A stretch of 64,000 bases of DNA, taken from assembly GCA_022316685.1 (NCBI GenBank), contig JAKJHU010000075.1:1860001-1924000 (forward strand), written 5' to 3'. The DNA is from Progne subis subis (Eukaryota > Chordata > Aves > Passeriformes > Hirundinidae). Position numbers and translations under genes: made by a program. Position 1 is the stretch's first letter, and each line of letters opens with the position of its first letter. The notes under the pieces were generated by a model. The model did no database searches. It was not told where the DNA came from and saw only the letters and a list, made by a program, of their open reading frames with translations. This document shows positions 1 through 13,721 of this stretch, piece by piece.

Positions 1-3000
1 AACTGAGCCTTTTGCTATTGGTCATTTAAAAATCAGGGGGAAGTGGGAGCACACAAAACTGCTGCCAGGTTATCTCCAGCATGGGCTGCTTAGATCTTTT
101 CTTCAGAGACCATTGGAATGGGCTCACTGTTAGTTTTTGAAGCAAAATTGAGCTGACTATTACAGGCTCAAAAAATTTAAGAGGAATGATTTCACTGTGA
201 TTGTGTCTCAACAAGGGGCTGATTGAAAACCAATAAAATTTGTCTTTTGCTCAGCAAGGAATAGATTTTTTGTTGTTGTTGTTTGTTTTTGTTTTTTGTT
301 TTGTTTTGTTTTCCTGGAGATGTAGAATACAAAAGCTGGCACGCATGAAATGAAGGGCTGCTAAAATTAGACGCACTCTTGTGGCTTGGGTAGGCTCCTG
401 GTTATTCCCAGATACCCAAAAGTAGGTCATTGAAAGCTTAACAAAGGCGTTTCCCTCAGACTTGACACTTTAGAGCCAGTTGAAAAGACCACCTGATGGG
501 AGAATGTTATCAACACGTCACACTGGGGTTTCACTCTGCCTTGGCAGTATTTCTGAGAGAGCTGCGGTGCTACAACACCAGGCTTCTGTCACTTCACTGG
601 AGCTGCTTTAGCAGCTCGTTCTTATCAGCCGTTAGAAGAGACAAGGAAATCAAATACCAATGAATTTCCATTAAAGGGAATGAAAGTAAGAGATCAATAG
701 AAACCTTTAGCTGGTAACAGAGCGTGGGAGTTTAACAGCTTTACAAAGCAACTCCCTGCACAAATGATGGAGCAGTACTAAAGTACTAGTTTAGGGGAAC
801 CGTATGAATAACTGGTTTGTCATTAGCTGATCATGACCATAATCTGAGGTAGGAGATCTTTACTGACACCCTAAAAGTGTTTCTGTACCTTTGCCCCAGT
901 TCCTGGCTATCGTAATAGCTAAACAATGCTTGTGATCTTTCATCTGACCAGCACCCTATTTAGATTAATGCAGTAGGAAGTAGATAGAAATATTCTGGCG
1001 ACCCAGAACACAAGTAAAATAGGATACTGCAGAAAGCAAAACAGATTTCTTATGAAAACCCAAACAGCCACAAGCTGGATGCCAGTGGGTAACAGAAGGA
1101 TGTAGTTATGTAAAGAGCTCCAGACAGGGCAAATTCCTTAAATATATGAAGGGAAGGAGCTTTTCAAAAGCATTTCATTCCAGCGTCTCCAATGCAAAGG
1201 CAGAAGAGCTCTACTTTTTATCCTTGTGCTGGTCTGTCATTTATTTGGGCAGTGGGGGAAAGAAGTGTCACACTGCCCCTGCTTTCCTCAAAGCCCTCCA
1301 TAGCCAGCTTACAAGCTACAAGGCAGAGATGAAAAGTCATCAATGCTCTGGCAGATGCTGGAGCTTGGGACAGTTTCAAAATGTGGGGACAATCACCTGG
1401 GAGGTTCTGATGAAGAAGGGAATGCTTTTATGGATAGTTGAATTGGTCAGCACAGGAGTGCTGGGAGGAAACCCCAAACACAGGAGAGAAAACAAAATCA
1501 AACTTAGTAACTAACTGAACCAGTAAAAGGAGAAGGCAGTTCCTAGAGGTGCATGGGTGGAGAGGCTCTGTAATGGAAGGGAAAAAAAAAAAAAAAATTG
1601 TCTGAACCATGCTGCCTGGAGTGCTCAAGATCCATTTGCAAGCCAAAGGCTTGCAAACACCCACCTGTTTTCCTGACCACCTGTTAGCTCCAAAATACAT
1701 GTTATAATTACTGCTGCTCCTTAAAGACCCCTGTCGTAAAACTGTAGGCAATCTAAATATTTACTGAAGTAGTCACACCTCGGTACGTGACTGTGTAATG
1801 TAAAAACAGCAAACACAAAAGGTGGATTTATAGTGATCATAAAATTTTCATTCCCAGTTTCCTGACTTCCAGAGATTTTATGGCCAACATTTACATTGCA
1901 CTTTTCCCATCATTTATGACAACAGTACTACACTCTAGACACCCTTTGCACCTATTTTTTATTTTCGTGAACCTGTCTTGCACTCGCTGGGTTTTGACAG
2001 GGCTTTCTCTGCTCAAATGAGTCTCATGCTTTATGTGATGCTCAATAGCACACACACAACTTCTAAATTCCAGTTTTGATCACTGAGTGCTCTTATGAGT
2101 TATGACATACTCTCTTGACTCTAATAATTTACTCTAATAATCTCTTCTCTCATTTTCCTGTCCTTTGCATTGGATATGGAGAGTGGGATTATACACAATA
2201 TTTTAGAAAGTTTATGATGTTTTCAGCAATATTACATCACAAGTTTCTACTTTTCCTCTGTTCCTGTGTTTCAGCCTTTTTCCTAGAGCACAGAGCTCAC
2301 GTGAACTGATCATTCACTGTGATCCCACACAGGTTTAGAGTCTGGTCTATGTCATTGCCCTCTCCATGTCATTGCCATCATTTTCTCCTTGATTAATTGC
2401 TTTGCATGTCACCATATGAAATGACAATTTGTTTGAACACACCCAGACTACCAACTTTTCTCTGCGCAACTTTCCTCTTCATTGTTTGCCATACATGTTG
2501 CAAATGTTGACCATTATCACCATTATTGCTTCTGTTGTAATAATCACTTATTGGTTTGGTGGAACTGCCCATTGCAAAAAATGCTGGTCTAAGTAACTCC
2601 ACCTTTGCAAAACCTTTGTGACAATGAAATTTACTCACCTAGATTGTTTTCTTCCCTACAGTGTAAAAATAGGAAGAAAAGTATTGGGGTTTTTTTCATT
2701 CTTTAATGGAGCACATTCTGGTCACACTTATCCATGGAGTATTTCTACTTTCAAATTCACTGATGGCCTACCACGAACTATGTAAGAATGTCCTGGGAAC
2801 AGAAATCCAATATCCCCTACTCCCTATTGATGGAGAGGCTGAATATTTATATCTTCAGCTTTTTACTCTCTAAATTATGCCTTCCTGGCAGAACACAATG
2901 ATCCAACTTAAACAAGAATTGGGTATTGCTCTGCCCTACCAGAAGCTTGGTATTAAATCAAACTCCAAAGAGGTGGCAATTATGTAAGCAAAACCCCAGT

Positions 3001-6000
3001 GAACAAGCCAGGTCACTCATTCTGTAAATGTTTGTTGTGCTGTAAATACCCTCATCTTCCAGCTTGTGTGACTTCAGCATCTCCGCATGTCCAGAGAGCT
3101 GGGCTCTTTATTGAATTTAGGATGACCACAAAGAAAGGATGACTTCTTCCTCAAAGGATAACTTCCTCAAGGCTCTTTAGTGCCAGAGAGCTGTTCCAGT
3201 GTTTCCTGAGCCAAGAAAGGGGTGTCACTGCATGCAGAGACCATGATGGTCTTACACCATGATGAGAAGCTCAGTGAGATCTGAGATTCTTAAATTCCAA
3301 GTTATTCCCCATAATTTAATTTTCAAAGATGTTTAAGGTATTTTTACATTATAGTAACTAAAAAGCCTACTCTAGCATGTGGAGACAGGACACTTCTGCC
3401 GTGTTACACATGCAGAGAGAAAACCAGGAAACTCAGGGTCCCAAAGCACTTTATCACTGGTTTCGTTTTTCTTCCTTCAGGGCACTGATCCCTCCAGGTT
3501 TTCTTGGCTTTCACTTCCTTGTGATATGTATCACACCTTTAAAAAGAGAATGACTGCTCCACCCCTTTCCAGTCAGAGTTGGCCACTTTTGATCATCACA
3601 GCTTGTTTTCCCATTTTATCTCTGGAGGAACCATACCTCTGTGAGAAAGCTGCTGCAGTTGCAACTCCTGGGAGTGGCAATGAATAGTATGCACAGGACT
3701 CATGCCTTTCATATCAAGATCCTGAGATAAACAATCTTACCTTCCTTCCATTGCTTATTATTTAGCCTGAGACTGCATTTAGATTTCTTTCTCTGAGGCT
3801 TTCAGAAAAGACACAAGTGTAATTTATCAGTAACAAACGCTATGAAGAGCAGACAGCTGGGAAGTGAAACAGATGTTGAAACTAAATGATTCTCATCATG
3901 AAGATTTTGTTAATTCCTCTCAGGCTTTTGGACTTCACCAAAGCAATGTTTTGGTGAAACTCTTACAAGCAGATATCCATTATCCTGTTTCTAGAACATG
4001 TTCTCCATAAGAAACAGCAACAAACCAGCAAATCTTGGTAACGTCAGACCACAGCTTCCTCAGAGCCAGTACTGGCTCATCTTTCAGAAGCTGCTTGGAA
4101 TGAATAGTTTAATTAACACAGTTGCAGCTTGGTATGCACTTAAGAAAATACCTTCTTTCACTTATTCCATTAAAATATAGGAACATGTACCTAAAATTCT
4201 TGACAGTTCTCACCTGGGATATGTAGCATGCAAGCTTTTTAGATGCTATTTTACTGGAGAGCTTATGTTACTGAAAGCAAATATGATTATTCTTCTGCAC
4301 CTTCCACTACATCTTTAGCTTCACAGTCACAAATCCATTTGCTTTAATTAAAATATCTCCTGTGTTAAGCAAATTAAAATATTCCAATAAAAGATGAAAT
4401 GCATTGGGAATCTGGTTGGTCTCAAGTGGCACTGTTGTAGGTTAGCAAATGACACCTAGAGAGGAGGAGACACACAGAATTCCTCCTCCTGCTTCACCCC
4501 AGAAGAGGTGCCAAAAATTCACCACAGATACCCCACCCCTTGGTACCCCACCCCTGGCAGCAGCCAGCACAAGGTGATCACCAGCGGGCAACAGGTAATG
4601 ACAGTTTGAGGATACATTTCTTGTTAACTTTACCAGGAAGCAGTTTGTTGCATGGGGGGAACTCGAGAGGAAGGGAGAACACAGGCTCCACTAACACTGA
4701 TGTGTTTGGCAATAGTGGAAGGCACATCCTAGCCACAAGGCCATCTCCCCCTGCAAAACCTGGGAGCCTGCCTCCAAGACAGGCATCAAAGCATCTAAAA
4801 ATTAAGCCACTGTGAGGATTTTTAATGTGTGAGAAAAAACCCCTGCATTTTACCAGCCTTGTGTTCAGGAAAGGCTCAGCTGCTGCGACTAAAATAAAAC
4901 TCAGCCTAAGATACACAACTGCCCACTGGCCCATGTGGTTACAACCAAGAAAAAGCTGTTTATTGTAGTCTGTCCTAAAGCAATACTTGCTCTGCTTGTA
5001 GGTGTGCTACTGGAACCTGAGTGAGAATTATCTCCTGCCACTGAACTGCACCCGATTTATTTCAATCCTAATTTTCCTCTGGAATGTAATAAGTTAACCT
5101 ACTTCAAATGGAACAACTTTATTCATAGAAACATTATCAAAACAGCAGGTAGAAAGAATGAAACCCAAGATTTCACAGGTGAATTGCTACTTCACATGGA
5201 TTACCCATCTTACAGTTTATGGATCATTATAATTAGTTTTGTGAATCATTACAAGTAGTTAAATTGCAGACTGGAACTGTGGTAAGCAAATGTGATGACC
5301 AATTTACCACTGCTGACAAATGACAATACACAGTCCAGTTTGAAGATGTAATTGTTAATTTTCTTAACATTCTATGGGCATGATCTGCTCAAGTATATAG
5401 AAAAAAACCCCTAAGAACTTGCACAACTGAGAAGACCAGACACCACTAAAACAGGAGTTGCTTTCTACTGCATACCATAAGGCCTTACTACACCTACTGG
5501 ATTGCCAACAGGTTACTTCAGCTGCAAAAACTGAGACAATTAAGTACACCAAAATTAATCACTAGAACTTGATTAGGAAAGAACGTCATGAGATGGTGAC
5601 TCCTTTGAAATCTTGAAGTACCCCATGAGAGAAAATAAAGAGCTGAATTTCAGTTTAAAGAACATTCAAATAGTACACAAAAACTAGATTGTTATTCCTT
5701 TGGAGTTGCCATCCTGGGTTATACCTAACGCTCACAAAAACAGGCACTAACAGGTAGATGCGTGTACAAAGAGGGAGGGAGAAGAAAGGTGAAAAGAAGT
5801 TTAGAAAAATTCTACAAATACCCAAGTATTTTTCTTTCCCTAACTCCTTTTTCCCAGATTTTATAAAGACCTTCACAGACAATAAATTTCCAGGATCAGG
5901 CTATGGTTCTGTGATCTGTGGTCACCTCTATCATAAATATGTGCATACCTTCCAGTGTTTCCCAATAAGGCAGAAGATTCTGCAGTTCATCTGAGAACCC

Positions 6001-6499
6001 TTTTAAAATGAAGTTTCTGTCAAAGTCTCTTAGAGTTGGAAAGTTCACAAGTGCTCTGTTCTTGCAAAAAATCTTGTGCACCAGACTTTAGATATTTCCG
6101 TATGAAGTATCCATTCCAAACAGAGGATGAAGCTGAAACAGTGGAATTGCCCAAGCAGGAAAATCTAAACTGCTCCCCTGGTATGTACTCCGTAAGTGGT
6201 GAGAGACCCATTTATTTTATTGACCTCATAATACATTTTACCTTTCTGCCATCTCATATTCACGCTCTTAAAATACTAAACAGTCACAAACACATTTCTG
6301 GTACTTACACTGGGAACTTGACGATGATTAATAACTTAAAACATTAAATAAGCTGTTCAAAGACAACAAACTACTTTAGACCACAAGATAACTGGCCTTG
6401 AAAAGCACTATTGACGGGCACCACAAGATGGCCAACACTGCAAAGCAGCAAAAGCAAAGCAAAGCAGTAGCTTTTGACATTAACACTGCACACAAAAAC
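1..6499. other. Gene-free region downstream of SHROOM2
   Basis: I see no coding exon, RNA gene or recognisable transposon here on either strand. Open frames are short, do not resemble known proteins and are not bounded by convincing splice sites. Visible structure is limited to a T/G-rich simple repeat near 265-312, an A-run near 1580-1597 and a small direct duplication of a TACCCCACCCC-type motif near 4528-4556. In mammals the gene beyond the 3' end of SHROOM2 is WWC3, with the intronless CLDN34 close by. Neither could be recognised in this stretch. Confidence 0.7.
265..312. repeat. TTG/TTTTG simple repeat
   Basis: A T-rich run in which single G bases recur every three to five bases (TTG units grading into TTTTG units). 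It is an ordinary low-complexity repeat outside any gene. Confidence 0.9.
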
Positions 6500-6522
6500 T
6501 AACTCTACATTGAAATATACAG

Positions 6523-6528
6523 TTTATT
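6523..6528 (-). terminator. Distal candidate poly(A) signal AATAAA
   Basis: The minus strand reads AATAAA here. A CA dinucleotide suited to cleavage follows within about 15 bases, and then a T/GT-rich stretch (TTTTTGTGTG) within about 35 bases. That is the canonical order of signal, cleavage site and downstream element. It is the best placed of the three candidates to mark the full-length SHROOM2 3' end. Confidence 0.55.
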
Positions 6529-7083
6529 TTCTCAAAGTCAAGCAATACCATTTGTCAATAGGTACGTGTTAAGTGTCAGGCAGGAAAACTGTACATTTTC
6601 ACTCTGGGCTGCAGGATCCAAACAGTTGGAGAAGCATTGTGGAAATCTTTCACTATACAGAGATCTAGAACTGAGAACAACAAAGGATGAAGAAACAGCC
6701 ATCCCCAGGATGCCAAGGGCGAAACATTAGCACCAGATTTTTTTCAAAAAGCAACAGTACAGCTATTTACAGATTTACATATAACATTGGGAGGCCACCA
6801 TCTTCACGTTTCCAGGGTGAATGATTTTCAACAGTTTCAAAAAAGGAAAGGAGATAATAGTGTCTACGCAACTGTTCTGTGAGAAGGATAATAGATATAG
6901 CTTTCACAATATTGCTACCTTTTATCAGAGATCTAAATCAAAGTACTGTATACAAACACATTGTAATTATAGTATTATTCACATTTCACATACACATTTC
7001 AGAGTAACCACAATATGTAAAATTTTTAAAATCCCACAGATAAAACAATGCACACTTTTCTCCAAGCTAAAAGACAAGCATAA

Positions 7084-7089
7084 TTTATT
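7084..7089 (-). terminator. Candidate poly(A) signal AATAAA (middle)
   Basis: Minus strand AATAAA within overlapping ATAAATAAAT, followed at some distance by a GT/T-rich stretch. It could give a 3' UTR of about 2.0 kb. It is less cleanly spaced than the distal signal. Confidence 0.35.
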
Positions 7090-8170
7090 TATGTTTAGTT
7101 TTGAGTTTGCTATGGTTAAGGGATAGGTTTAAGGACAGAGACCAGTTGTCCTAGGAACATAGCAGCAAATAACTGTGAGATGTCAGAACATTTCTGAACT
7201 AGGAGGAAGAAACTAAAGTCAGCTGTAGGTCTTGTAAAATGGTAGCTCCATTTGACCTCAACTGATGCACATCAACATCATTTCAATTAAAATTTGGTCC
7301 AGGTATACAAAGTAGTGCACGATAAGGGTGTGTGCGGGGACAACAGTCCTGATGTTTGCACATGTCTGTAAAGGAACTGGTTCCAGAGGATTTTTGCTCC
7401 CCAGTTCCCCAACTCACAAGAAATTCATTGATCAGCGACTTTCCAGTTCTCTCCCCACAAAAGAGAGGATTCAGGTAAGAAGGACAGAAAAACTCTTGTG
7501 AATGCTGCCATACTGCAGGAGTAGTGGGAAGAATTCTTAGCTCTCTTTTCAACAAAACTGACTGTTCATATTTTCAACCTGCTTAGCTACAGACTGGCAT
7601 TCACATCAGCCTTGAAAATGGCTTCTGGTTGGGGAACCTATTTGTCTGAGGAAAAGATAAATCTTTTCCTTACTACAATGAAAATGGCATATACACAAAG
7701 TCTTCCAAGACTTTCTTTGCCTGCAAAACTTTATCTTAACATAGAACTTGACACTTAAGACACTACAGAATTTCACTGTAGGTATCTAAGCAAGTCAGCA
7801 TAACCCAATACTGTGCAGCAAACATGAGTTAGCACCTTTTTTTAGAGCTACTGGAAATTATCCAAGTCAACAGTAGTATTAGGAGAACACAAGCAGTGAT
7901 TTGATACTGTGAACTAACATCCTCTCCACTGTTCAATGGAAAAAACCCCAAGCAGACAGATCCAGTTAAGTTCAAAGTTACAATGCAGAGTTGCTCCAAG
8001 TAATGCACAATATTTACATGGCAGAATTGTTTCTATTGCATTTGGTAGTCTGAGAAAGAGGAAGAAACAGCATGATGTAGGTCAACTTCAGTATAACTTA
8101 ACTGTCTATACAAAACCATCACAACGTTGAGCAACCAGAAGAAAAACACAAGCAGTGTCCTTAACCTACA

Positions 8171-8176
8171 TTTATT
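8171..8176 (-). terminator. Candidate poly(A) signal AATAAA (proximal)
   Basis: Minus strand AATAAA followed within about 25-40 bases by a T/GT-rich segment (TTGTGTTTTTCTTC). Use of this site would give a short 3' UTR of about 0.9 kb and so alternative polyadenylation. Confidence 0.4.
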
Positions 8177-9079
8177 TCCATGAAGTGTAGTGGGTTTGGG
8201 ACAAGAAGAATAAAAACATGCATAAAAAAAGCACAAAAAAGCAAACGAGCCTTCTAAATAATTTAGATGAAAATTGTTTTGAATAAAATCAGAACAGTAC
8301 TTCCAGCCCGTTTCTTAAATCAAGTACAACTTGGTAAAGAAAATCACTTGCATTGCATTAAGAGGGTGTACAAATATGTCTTGCAAAATAATTTAAAAAA
8401 ATCTTCAGCAAGGTAGGCATTAGGTGATTTGCAAGCTGCTTAAGAAGCATTTAACTAGACTGATTTTAAAGTTGTTTTCTGCAAGGCGAAAGTGCCATCC
8501 TATGTACAGTATTACAAAAAAGTGTCTGATGCCACAGGATCAGAGTGACACTGCATTTCAGCAATCTGAATATATTAGCTATAAGATGCATGCTTCCCCT
8601 ATTTAATGTGTCTTTAAAAAAACATAAAAACTCACTAAATTTAGAGCTTCTAATATGTGTGCATTCATGAATTGCTGTAGAGTTTCCCAGCAGACTGTGC
8701 AGCATCTGAATAAAAAAGAAGTATACAACCTATTATTAAAACTGTTGTTTGCATGCACAACTGCAGTTCACAGACTTTGAACATACCGAGCAGAAAGGTT
8801 AAGAGTGTCTCTTCTTTTGTGGAGCTTTCTGGAAGTTAAGGAATGAGGAACAGCTGTAGAGTCCAGGAATAAAAATGTATTCTAAAAAATTAAATACATC
8901 ATTTAAAAAAAAAAAAAAAAAAAGAAAGAGAGCATTATTGCTGTTGTGAGAGCTATTTTTCTCTTGTGCACTTGTTTCTCTACAGACACTCAAGCAAGCT
9001 AAGATACTCATTTACTTTGAAACTCCCTAATCCCTTCCTTCTTTCCCATTTTTCCCATCGTTGGTTGCACTCAGTGCCC

Positions 9080-9346
9080 TTATTTGAGCCGCTCGGGTTG
9101 GAGGCTGTCAGTCAGACACTTCAGCTGCTCCTCCCCCAGCTTGATCTTGTCCTCCAGCTCTCGCTGCTCGATGATGAGGGCCGACTTCATTTTCACAAAG
9201 TGCTCATAGTCTGCTAAGTTCTCCTCACTCAAGTAGTTCGCCAAAATGTCGAAGACAATGCGCTCTCGACGATCCAGGTTTTCCTTCAGTTCCTTTGCAT
9301 CCTCATGTTGCTGGGTCAGCAGCTTTTGCTTATCTACCAACGTCCG
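9080..9346 (-). CDS. SHROOM2: SHROOM2 last coding exon: C-terminal half of ASD2
   Basis: The exon has 88 codons plus a TAA stop. It begins after a TTTTCTCCCTAAG acceptor with [10 protein letters not shown] and ends with LQPERLK. It encodes the last coiled-coil part of the ASD2 (Apx/Shrm domain 2). Conserved blocks include [40 protein letters not shown] and [20 protein letters not shown], nearly identical to mammalian SHROOM2. ASD2 forms the dimer that binds the coiled coil of ROCK1/2. Phase 0 entry joins cleanly to the preceding exon (…SPEER|RTLVDK…). The final residues LK replace the mammalian GK ending. Confidence 0.96.
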   Translation of the reverse strand, partial: RTLVDKQKLLTQQHEDAKELKENLDRRERIVFDILANYLSEENLADYEHFVKMKSALIIEQRELEDKIKLGEEQLKCLTDSLQPERLK

Positions 9347-12300
9347 CTTAGGGAGAAAAGAAAAACAGTTAAAAATTCACTGGGTTCACTAGGTTGGGAC
9401 AACAGCTTCACTGTTCAAATCTCAAGTCTGTTTTCTTGACAGACCTGCCTGAATGTTTAGAAAGGTGGAAAAAGAATGCTCCTTATAAATTTAAACTAAT
9501 AAAATGCATCAACAAACTGATAAAAAATGTACTAAATCAATGAAAGACGCACCATTGCTTTCTATTGGCCTCAAAAGCATTACTTCAAAGACTCCTTTAA
9601 TATTTAATAATTAGAAATAGCTGTATACAATATAGTTGCCTTTGAAGAATAGCGCTTCAAATTAAGACTCATCTGTCTTACATCTTCCATACACAGCACT
9701 GGCACAGCTGTGGTTACAGAACCTAAAAATTTGTTCTTATACAGCTCCTGACACTGTGTATTTAGCAACTCTGCTGCACCCTTCCCGATGACATGTGAAG
9801 CCCTGTGGTCTTCAGACATGAGCGAGAGTGAAAGCTGAGGCAAGGCAAAAGAAGGGCAAAAGGGAAGCAAAACCAAAAAAATATTCTCCAAAAAGGGCTG
9901 TAAACTTTCTGCTTTGTGACTTCACAAAAGACAAAACAGGAAAAAGGGAGGTAAATTGAGGAACACACAAAGAAAGAGGACAGCAGAAGACAGCAGCTAT
10001 ATCCCTCTCCCCCAGCATCACCTGTCAGCACAGCCGATAGTCCCACCTGGATGCACTCCTTTGGCAGTACATGGAGAGAAACAGGAGCATCATCAATCCA
10101 ACCTATTTCAAATGTCTGCCTACAGGTGATTGCCTTTTTGCAGTGACAGAGTATGGCTGGATTACTCTGACATCAAGAATTCTGTGCAGATGTCTGAATT
10201 CAATTAAAAAGTGTTCCTAAGAGGTACTAATCCATAACTTCTAGCTTTGCTTCAGAAATGAATTTTCTTTGAGAAGCTTTCTTCAAATAAACCTCAGTCT
10301 GTTCTAATAAACGTGTCCATCTTTTTAATTTGCACCTTCTGTTAAATCACACATGATGTTTAATAAGCCTGAAGGATTTACAAAGAAGTGGTTTTGTAGG
10401 ATATAAAGCAGTCTTTTCAAGATGGAAATACGAGACAAAGAGGGCTACAGACCAATGAGCTTTAATAAACTTACCTGTCAGAGTTGCACACGCATCCTGT
10501 GCTCTTTTTACAGACAGATCAGAGCTCAAGAGAAATGTTTTCAGATTTGTGCTCTCAATGTACTTAAAATACACAGCCTAGATTAACTCAGGATTCAAAA
10601 CAGCTATGGAAGACAAGTCAGAAAAATCACACACTATTAGAAAAAAACAGTTTAATCTTCCCTTGAGCTTATGCCAGGGGGAAAGAAAAATCCCACTGCA
10701 AGCAGAATTATCTGCTGCAAAGACATGGAAAGAACAGTCTACTGAACTCACCAGGGCAAGTAGCAGGCAGCCTCAAATTCAGGAGTGTGGCTAGACTGCT
10801 CCCAGGGCAGCCTTGCAGGTGTGTGCATGCTGAGCAGAAGTAACTAGCCAGAATTTGATGAATACAAGAGGATATGGACACAAAGTACACGCCATGAGAA
10901 GACACTGGCCTTGCTTTGTAAGAGCAAAGGAGCTGGTAGCTCTTCAAATGAAGCCCCTTTCAGAAGCTGAACTTGAAATATCTGATACTGTTCCATGTGG
11001 CAAAAAAGACCTATAGCAGAGCATCTGACAGTCAAAGTACTAAGTCAGCAGTCATTATTTGACTGCTTTTATTGAAAAAGTCTTGTAAGCTGTTGCTGGC
11101 TCCTAGAAAGTGAAAAGCTATCAGAGCAATGTTTATTAGACAACATCATCTTGGAAAGAAAAATCAGTGGTCACCGGGAATATGCTCCCCAACAATGGAA
11201 GTAAAATCCCCTGTTTTGTTTATATGGTAGATCAGTGGCTCACCACATCGTTTAACCTACAAAATACTAAAGGACAACCAAAAAAGCCACAAGCACCAGT
11301 CTAAATTCAACACTTCTACATGTATTTCATAGAAGGGTTTGGGTTGGAAGGCACCTGAAAGATCACATAGTTCCAAACCCCTGCTCTCACCAGACCAGGT
11401 TGCTCAAAGCCCCATCCAACTTGATCTTGAATATTTCTAGGGAGGAGAGCAGGTACTTCTCTGGGTAGTGCCTCACCACCCTCAGGAAATAATTTCTTCC
11501 TAACACCTTATCTAAACCTGCTCTCCTTCACCTGAAGGTCATTCTCTCTTGCCCTATCACTACATGCCCATGTGAAAACTCCCTCTCCAGCCCTCTTGGA
11601 AGCTCCCTTTAGGTACTGGCAGGCTGCTCTAAGACCTCTCTGGAATTCTCTTCTCCAGGCTGAGCAGTCCCAACTCTCTGCCTGTCTTCATAGGAGCAGT
11701 ACTGAAGCATCTCATCAACTGAGTGGCCTTATTCTGGAAGTGTTCCAACAGGTCCACATCTTTCTTGTGTTTTGTGCACCAGAGCTGGATGCAGCACTGC
11801 AGGTGGGGTCTCACAGGGGCAGAATCCCCTCCTTTGACCTGCTGGCCACATTGCTTTTGATGCAGCCCAACACACATTTGGCTCTCTGGACTGCAAGTGC
11901 ACATTGCTGGGTCATGTTGAGCTTTTCATCCACCAACACCCCCAAGTCTTCTTCTCCAGGGCTCACCTCTGTCCTGATGGATCTCTCCTGATGTTACTAT
12001 GGCAAGATTGGTGTCAGTGCATGTGAAGATGAATGGGGATTAAAATATGTTAGGGATTTGGAGTTCTGTCAGTATAAATTTGACATCAGAACACACAGAC
12101 AATATCTGACTGTCCTTACTACACCATCTCCTCACCATCTTCCTTTTCCCCACCCAGCCAGGAACCTATTTTTATCACAACTCTCCAACTGTGTTTCCTA
12201 TGTGCACACATCATTTGGTAACTCCTTCCCCATTAGGCAACTGCAACCACACTTAGAAAAAAGTCTAATGAGGGATTAAATTTCTCTCAGTCTCATAAGC

Positions 12301-13448
12301 TTTGATCTGCCCTTTAATAAGCTGTCAAATACCTTCCCTTCCACCTCAGTCAGAGAGAGGTCTGAACAGCCATTAATCAAGTATGTTAAGGCCAAACAGC
12401 AAAAGCACAGCTCCAAATCTGTCCCAGCACTTACTGGTTCTTATGTATGAAATAATGCAACAGGCTGAAGAAACAACATGAAGCCACAGCCCAGTGGAAA
12501 AAATTCTGTTACAACACTTAGGTGGACTGTTGGCATTTCACTCCACAGCTACAAGCCAAAAATCCTACTTCACATTCATTTAACCATGGAAGCTAAACTC
12601 ACTTGAAACACACACCCCTCCATACTCTATTTATTTTAGCCTAAGTTTCACACATATCTACATCTCTCCCCTGGTGAACGTCTGTATTGCTATGTATCTC
12701 ATTCCTAGGTTAAAGGCCTCATGGGATTTGAAGTTAAGCAAATTGCTGCAAGCAGAGGTGGGATCCAACATACTAAGAACACCTTGAATGCTCCTGCTCC
12801 TCAAATTTTCATTTCTGCTGGGAGTCCTCCACATCACTACCAGGCTATTCTGCTTAGGTAAAATATATTTTCTACTGAAAAATTCTTTTTGCCATGCCAT
12901 TCCCTGTTTCCCCTCCCCACCCCTTTTTTTTAAAGGCCTCTCCTTCTGTTGTTTCTTGTTCTTGCTCCTCACTAGGCATTGTGGTAGGAAACTGTAGTAG
13001 ATGAGAAGCATTTTCTTTGTAACAACCTTATAGATTTGTATCAAGATACTCATTGAGTATGAAGAAGTCTGCAAGCTTTCTGTATTACAGCACAAAAACT
13101 CCTTTTCGCATCTTGAATTGTTACAATATTTTTGTTTGCCTCCATTTTATGCTCTTATCAGGAGATTCCCTCTTTCTTTAAACTTTTGCCAAGAAGTTTG
13201 TTTTCTAGTATGTTGCACCCCAAACACACTTTTTCTCAGTAAACCACTTGTAGTTTCAGTATTCCAAGAAAAGAAGGCCAAGAGAAAAGTTTTAAGAAGT
13301 CTAAAAAAAAAAAAAAAAGGTCTTATGAGATTTATCCACACATTATCCCTCATGATGAGCACTGCAACTCAGATAAACAAAACCAGTCAAACACCCCCCT
13401 CCCAAGAGCTTCCCTAAATGCAGAAATATTATTGTTGGGCCTTCTCAC
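9347..13448 (-). other. Intron before the last SHROOM2 exon
   Basis: It opens with a GTGAGA donor after the ASD2 exon and closes with CCTAAG before the last exon. It holds one sizeable CR1 fragment (11326-11985), an A/T homopolymer run near 13303-13318 and no coding or RNA gene that I can support. Confidence 0.9.
11326..11985 (-). mobile_element. CR1 LINE fragment
   Basis: On the plus strand the segment starts TTTCATAGAAGGGTTTGGGT and runs through the familiar reverse-complement landmarks of avian CR1: GTTGCTCAAAGCCCCATCCA, CTTCTCCAGGCTGAGCAG, CCAGAGCTGGATGCAGCACT and CACCAACACCCCCAAGTC. The element's 3' end therefore lies at the low coordinate and its sense strand is minus, the same as SHROOM2. 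It is 5'-truncated and full of substitutions, so it is an old inactive copy. Open frames inside it are remnants of the element, not host genes. Confidence 0.93.
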
Positions 13449-13721
13449 CCGTTCTTCTGGAGAGGTGCTGTCATCCAGGTTATTGAGGGCATTTTCCACC
13501 CGTGCCAGACGACCAGACAGGGACAGCAGGAGGTTGACCACTTTGTCAAGGTCACCAATGAACATCTTGAATTTGTCAAACTCATTTGGTTTGCAGACTT
13601 CTTTCACAATGGCCTCTACCTCCTCCCCCAGGATATTGTTTGCTTGGATGTCTTCCAGAAGTGTCTCCCGTGCTTCTCTCAGCACCTGCAGCTTCCTACT
13701 AATGCTGTCAATAAGTTCTTG
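13449..13721 (-). CDS. SHROOM2: SHROOM2 exon: N-terminal half of the ASD2 coiled coil
   Basis: The exon has exactly 91 codons, with phase 0 on both sides: acceptor TTTCCACAG, donor CGG|GTGAGA. It reads from [20 protein letters not shown] to [13 protein letters not shown]. Hallmark ASD2 blocks are [40 protein letters not shown] and [16 protein letters not shown]. In the Shroom family this segment makes the long antiparallel helices of the ASD2 dimer used for ROCK binding. Nothing in the exon is disrupted. Confidence 0.97.

Larger units (their letters stand above)
6500..9079 (-). other. SHROOM2: Probable SHROOM2 3' untranslated region
   Basis: The stretch follows directly after the SHROOM2 stop codon on the minus strand. 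It is AT-rich, shows no other gene and ends near the distal candidate poly(A) signal, giving a 3' UTR of about 2.6 kb. An A-run (T-run in the transcript) lies at 8905-8923. The extent is inferred from poly(A) signals only. The two proximal signals could produce shorter UTRs of about 0.9 and 2.0 kb. Confidence 0.6.

Noticed and set aside
1..6499. Search for CLDN34 or a WWC3 exon, expected from mammalian gene order
   Set aside because: No claudin-like or WWC3-like frame could be recognised.
11572..11991. 139-codon plus-strand open frame
   Set aside because: It lies wholly inside a reverse-oriented CR1 copy and reads the antisense of the element.
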